From Lachnospiraceae bacterium UBA7589 (GTDB taxonomy: Bacteria; Bacillota; Clostridia; Lachnospirales; Lachnospiraceae), in the NCBI GenBank assembly GCA_002476495.1, contig DLKL01000022.1, positions 1 to 8,614 of the forward strand: a stretch of DNA of 8,614 nucleotides. Reading direction: 5' to 3'. The notes under the pieces were generated by a model that saw only the letters and a list, made by a program, of their open reading frames with translations, ran no database searches and was not told where the DNA came from. The position numbers and the translations under genes were made by a program. This document shows positions 6,479 to 8,614 of this stretch, in pieces; within the stretch, counting starts at the first letter, position 1; every line of letters begins with the position of its first letter.

Positions 6479-7248
6479 TGGACAGCTTAATTACCAATAT
6501 TCAACGCTTTTCTATCCATGATGGGCCTGGTATAAGAACAACAGTATTTTTAAAGGGATGTCCGGTACATTGTCCGTGGTGTTCAAATCCGGAGAACATT
6601 AATTATTGCGAAGAAGCATTTTGCCTGAATGGAACAAGTGGTGTATACGGAAAGTATTATGAACCGGATAAACTTGTTGAAGAATTATTAAAGGATAAAA
6701 CGTATTGGATTAATGGCGGAGGCGTAACCTTTTCCGGAGGTGAGGCTTTGACCCATATGACATATCTGCCGGAAGTGTTTGAAAAATTGAAGCAGAAGAA
6801 CATAAACATTGCAGTGGAATCTTCGCTTTTTGCTTCAAACGAGTCTGTTAAAAACGCAATCAGGTATGTGGATTTCTTTATTATTGATATAAAAATCCTT
6901 GATGCAGACAGGTGTAAATCAATAATCGGTGGTGATATTGAGGTATATAGATCTAATGTGGAATTAATATGCAACAATGTCAGCCATGAAAATATTGTTT
7001 TCAGAATACCATGTTCAGCAGAATACACGTTGGAAAATACAAATAAGGAATTGATAATAGGAATGCTTGCGAAATATCCGGATATCCAAATTGAAATATT
7101 TAATTTGCATAGACTTGGGGAGAGTAAATATGATAGTCTGGGCATAGAGTACGATTTTGCAGAAAGTGACAAAGAAGAATTGGAGTTACTAAAGTTTTAT
7201 AAGCAACTGAGTGAACAAGGCTTTACGGTGAAGATAAATAAAGTATAG
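6478..7248 (+). CDS. Radical SAM glycyl radical enzyme activating protein
   Basis: A 256-residue activase. It would cleave S-adenosylmethionine at a [4Fe-4S] cluster and abstract hydrogen from Gly640 of the upstream GRE. Motifs seen are HDGPGIRTTVFLKGCP near the N-terminus, the radical SAM cluster C28-x3-C32-x2-C35, GGGVTFSGGE at 80-89, and the D-x-K motif of GRE activases at D137-I138-K139. The length is like PflA (about 246); the two-cluster ferredoxin insert of many other GRE activases is absent, leaving only C44 and C49 in a short linker before a conserved YGKYYEPDKLVEELLKD segment. The ATG overlaps the GRE stop (TAATG), implying translational coupling. The next gene begins 10 bases later. 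It is confidently assigned; cognate partnership with the GRE is inferred from the overlap. Confidence 0.95.
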   Translation: MDSLITNIQRFSIHDGPGIRTTVFLKGCPVHCPWCSNPENINYCEEAFCLNGTSGVYGKYYEPDKLVEELLKDKTYWINGGGVTFSGGEALTHMTYLPEVFEKLKQKNINIAVESSLFASNESVKNAIRYVDFFIIDIKILDADRCKSIIGGDIEVYRSNVELICNNVSHENIVFRIPCSAEYTLENTNKELIIGMLAKYPDIQIEIFNLHRLGESKYDSLGIEYDFAESDKEELELLKFYKQLSEQGFTVKINKV

Positions 7249-7258
7249 AGGTGATTAA

Positions 7259-8614
7259 ATGCAGGTATTTGAGAATAAGAAGATAGCAATATGGGGTGTT
7301 GGCGTATTTCAGGTTGATATAGAAGCTATTTATCATTTTGATGAGGTTATAGCTTATATTGATGATGAAATAGAAGAAAGAAATTTGATTACTGTTGAAA
7401 GAAACCGGATAATTACATCAAATGATATTCCGGAATGTCAGGACGAAAATGTTATCTTTGTATTGTGTACAAATGATAAAGATTTTGCAATAAGAAGATT
7501 AACTGAACTGGGGTATTTGAGGAAAAACTATGTTCTTGGTGAGGAACTTCTTGCGAACAAGGAAATATATGATTTGTTTCAAGGCTCCGATGTGACAATA
7601 TACGGAGCAGGAAATACGTACCTATATTGGAAAAAAGAATTACTTGCCTGTAACATCAATATAGAAAGATTTGCAGTAACAAATAAATCTATGGATGAGT
7701 TCGAAGGGAAACCGGTCATATCGGCAAATGAGCTAAAAAAACTTAAAGGGAAGACTAAAATAATAGTTTCCAGTATATATTTCAAGGAAATATATAACAC
7801 ACTAAAGGATGCGGGATTTGTGCCGGGATATGATTTTATACAGTTGGATACGTTTCTTTCGATTTTTAACCTGACCCAGAATATAAATAGCGATTATAAG
7901 TTTGTGAATAGATCCAAAGGCTTTGATAAGCTTTTGGTCATATTGAGTGGCTATAAAAGCTTTGTCTGGGACAGTGTATTTGGAAGGGTTGAGAGGTATC
8001 TGCCTAATGATATGGATGTATGTGTTGTTACAAGTGGAAAAGAAGATGAAACAATGAAAAAACTGTGTGAGAAAAATCAATGGTCATACTTGTCTACAAC
8101 AATGAACAATGTATCTTTGGTTACTAATCTGGCAATTAGTTTACATATCCGGGCCGAATATATCATAAAGATGGATGAGGACATATTTGTTACACAAGGA
8201 ACCTTTGAAACACTTATAGAAACCTACAATAAGGTTGAAAGGGATAGTGATTATGAAGTAGGATTCGTGTCGTCGATTATTCCGGTTAATGGATATGGTT
8301 ATGCGCGTATACTTGATATTTTGAATATAAGAGATGAATGGGTGAAAAAGTTTGGCGAAATAAAAATAACAGATTGCTATAAACATCACATGACCATTCA
8401 TGATAGCCCGGAAGCTGCAGAATTTTTATGGGGTAAGGATAATCCGGCCATGAGCAGTATTGATAATATACAAAGTAAGCTGCAGAATTCAAAATTTTCA
8501 TATTCGATATGTCCTGTCAGATATAGTATAGGCTTAATTGCCTTCCACAGAGATAATTGGCTTAAAATGGGTATGTTCCCTGTTAAGAGCTATGAAAATA
8601 TGGGGGCGGATGAA
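7259..8614 (+). CDS. Glycosyltransferase-like protein with two N-terminal Rossmann-like modules (3' end missing)
   Basis: Open from the ATG at 7259 through the window edge, 452 codons with no stop. An AGAGGTG ribosome binding site lies at 7247-7253. Module 1 (about 1-105) starts with IAIWGVGVF (G13, G15) and has an AYIDDE strand; module 2 (about 107-200) has VTIYGAGN (G116, G118), FAVTNKS and KIIVSSI. The transferase domain (from about 230) begins LLVILSGYK and carries D306-E307-D308 in IIKMDEDIFVTQGTFE. It continues with IIPVNGYGYARIL, EFLWGKDNP and YSIGLIAFHRDNW, and the window ends in ENMGADE. Each segment has a counterpart in the gene at 2871, so the two are paralogues. Judging from that gene, about 45 residues are missing, for a full length near 497. 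Soluble and presumably in the same glycan pathway; donor and acceptor are unknown. Confidence 0.82.
   Translation, partial: MQVFENKKIAIWGVGVFQVDIEAIYHFDEVIAYIDDEIEERNLITVERNRIITSNDIPECQDENVIFVLCTNDKDFAIRRLTELGYLRKNYVLGEELLANKEIYDLFQGSDVTIYGAGNTYLYWKKELLACNINIERFAVTNKSMDEFEGKPVISANELKKLKGKTKIIVSSIYFKEIYNTLKDAGFVPGYDFIQLDTFLSIFNLTQNINSDYKFVNRSKGFDKLLVILSGYKSFVWDSVFGRVERYLPNDMDVCVVTSGKEDETMKKLCEKNQWSYLSTTMNNVSLVTNLAISLHIRAEYIIKMDEDIFVTQGTFETLIETYNKVERDSDYEVGFVSSIIPVNGYGYARILDILNIRDEWVKKFGEIKITDCYKHHMTIHDSPEAAEFLWGKDNPAMSSIDNIQSKLQNSKFSYSICPVRYSIGLIAFHRDNWLKMGMFPVKSYENMGADE

Noticed and set aside
6657..7172. 171-codon open frame on the - strand
   Set aside because: It lies wholly antisense to the activase, has no recognisable motif, and the + frame carries all radical SAM signatures.

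Overview
The DNA is AT-rich, with strong GGAGG-type ribosome binding sites, a typical Firmicute intrinsic terminator and dense co-directional genes. It contains an oxygen-sensitive glycyl radical enzyme (GRE) with its activase, so the host should be an anaerobe. Gene style and protein flavour suggest a gut or rumen clostridium, probably Lachnospiraceae (Butyrivibrio/Roseburia-like). That is inference from style, not a database match. All supported genes lie on the + strand.

Left part (1-2340): a small membrane protein (54-509) has one transmembrane helix, a Cys/His cluster and a Ser-rich then Asp/Tyr-rich tail. A 541-residue protein (623-2248) follows, with an N-terminal membrane anchor, a long coiled-coil-like middle and a C-terminal HNH nuclease domain. 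A strong intrinsic terminator (2302-2335) closes this part.

Middle (2337-2870): a promoter-like element with an extended -10 sits immediately after the terminator. A leader of roughly 160 nt then leads to a 69-residue DUF7662-like protein (2533-2742). The 128-bp gap that follows holds a -10-like TATAAT but no convincing -35.

Right part (2871-8614): a tight operon-like block of five genes, with gaps of 10-17 nt or a one-base overlap. The order is: (a) a glycosyltransferase-like protein with an N-terminal Rossmann-like module; (b) a standalone Rossmann-like module of 125 residues; (c) a 669-residue PFL-like GRE; (d) its radical SAM activating enzyme; (e) a second glycosyltransferase-like protein with two N-terminal Rossmann-like modules, cut by the window edge. 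The transferase domains of (a) and (e) are clearly paralogous and share a DED motif in the same context.

The most notable observation is a GRE/activase pair embedded between paralogous glycosyltransferases rather than in a fermentation or microcompartment locus. The GRE has the Cys-x-Glu active-site signature of diol dehydratase/eliminase-type GREs, not the Cys-Cys pair of pyruvate formate-lyase. It is short and has Trp beside both the catalytic Cys and the radical Gly. A working hypothesis is radical chemistry (dehydration, elimination or C-C cleavage) on a sugar, polyol or other building block for a surface glycan made by this cluster. The substrate cannot be read from the sequence.
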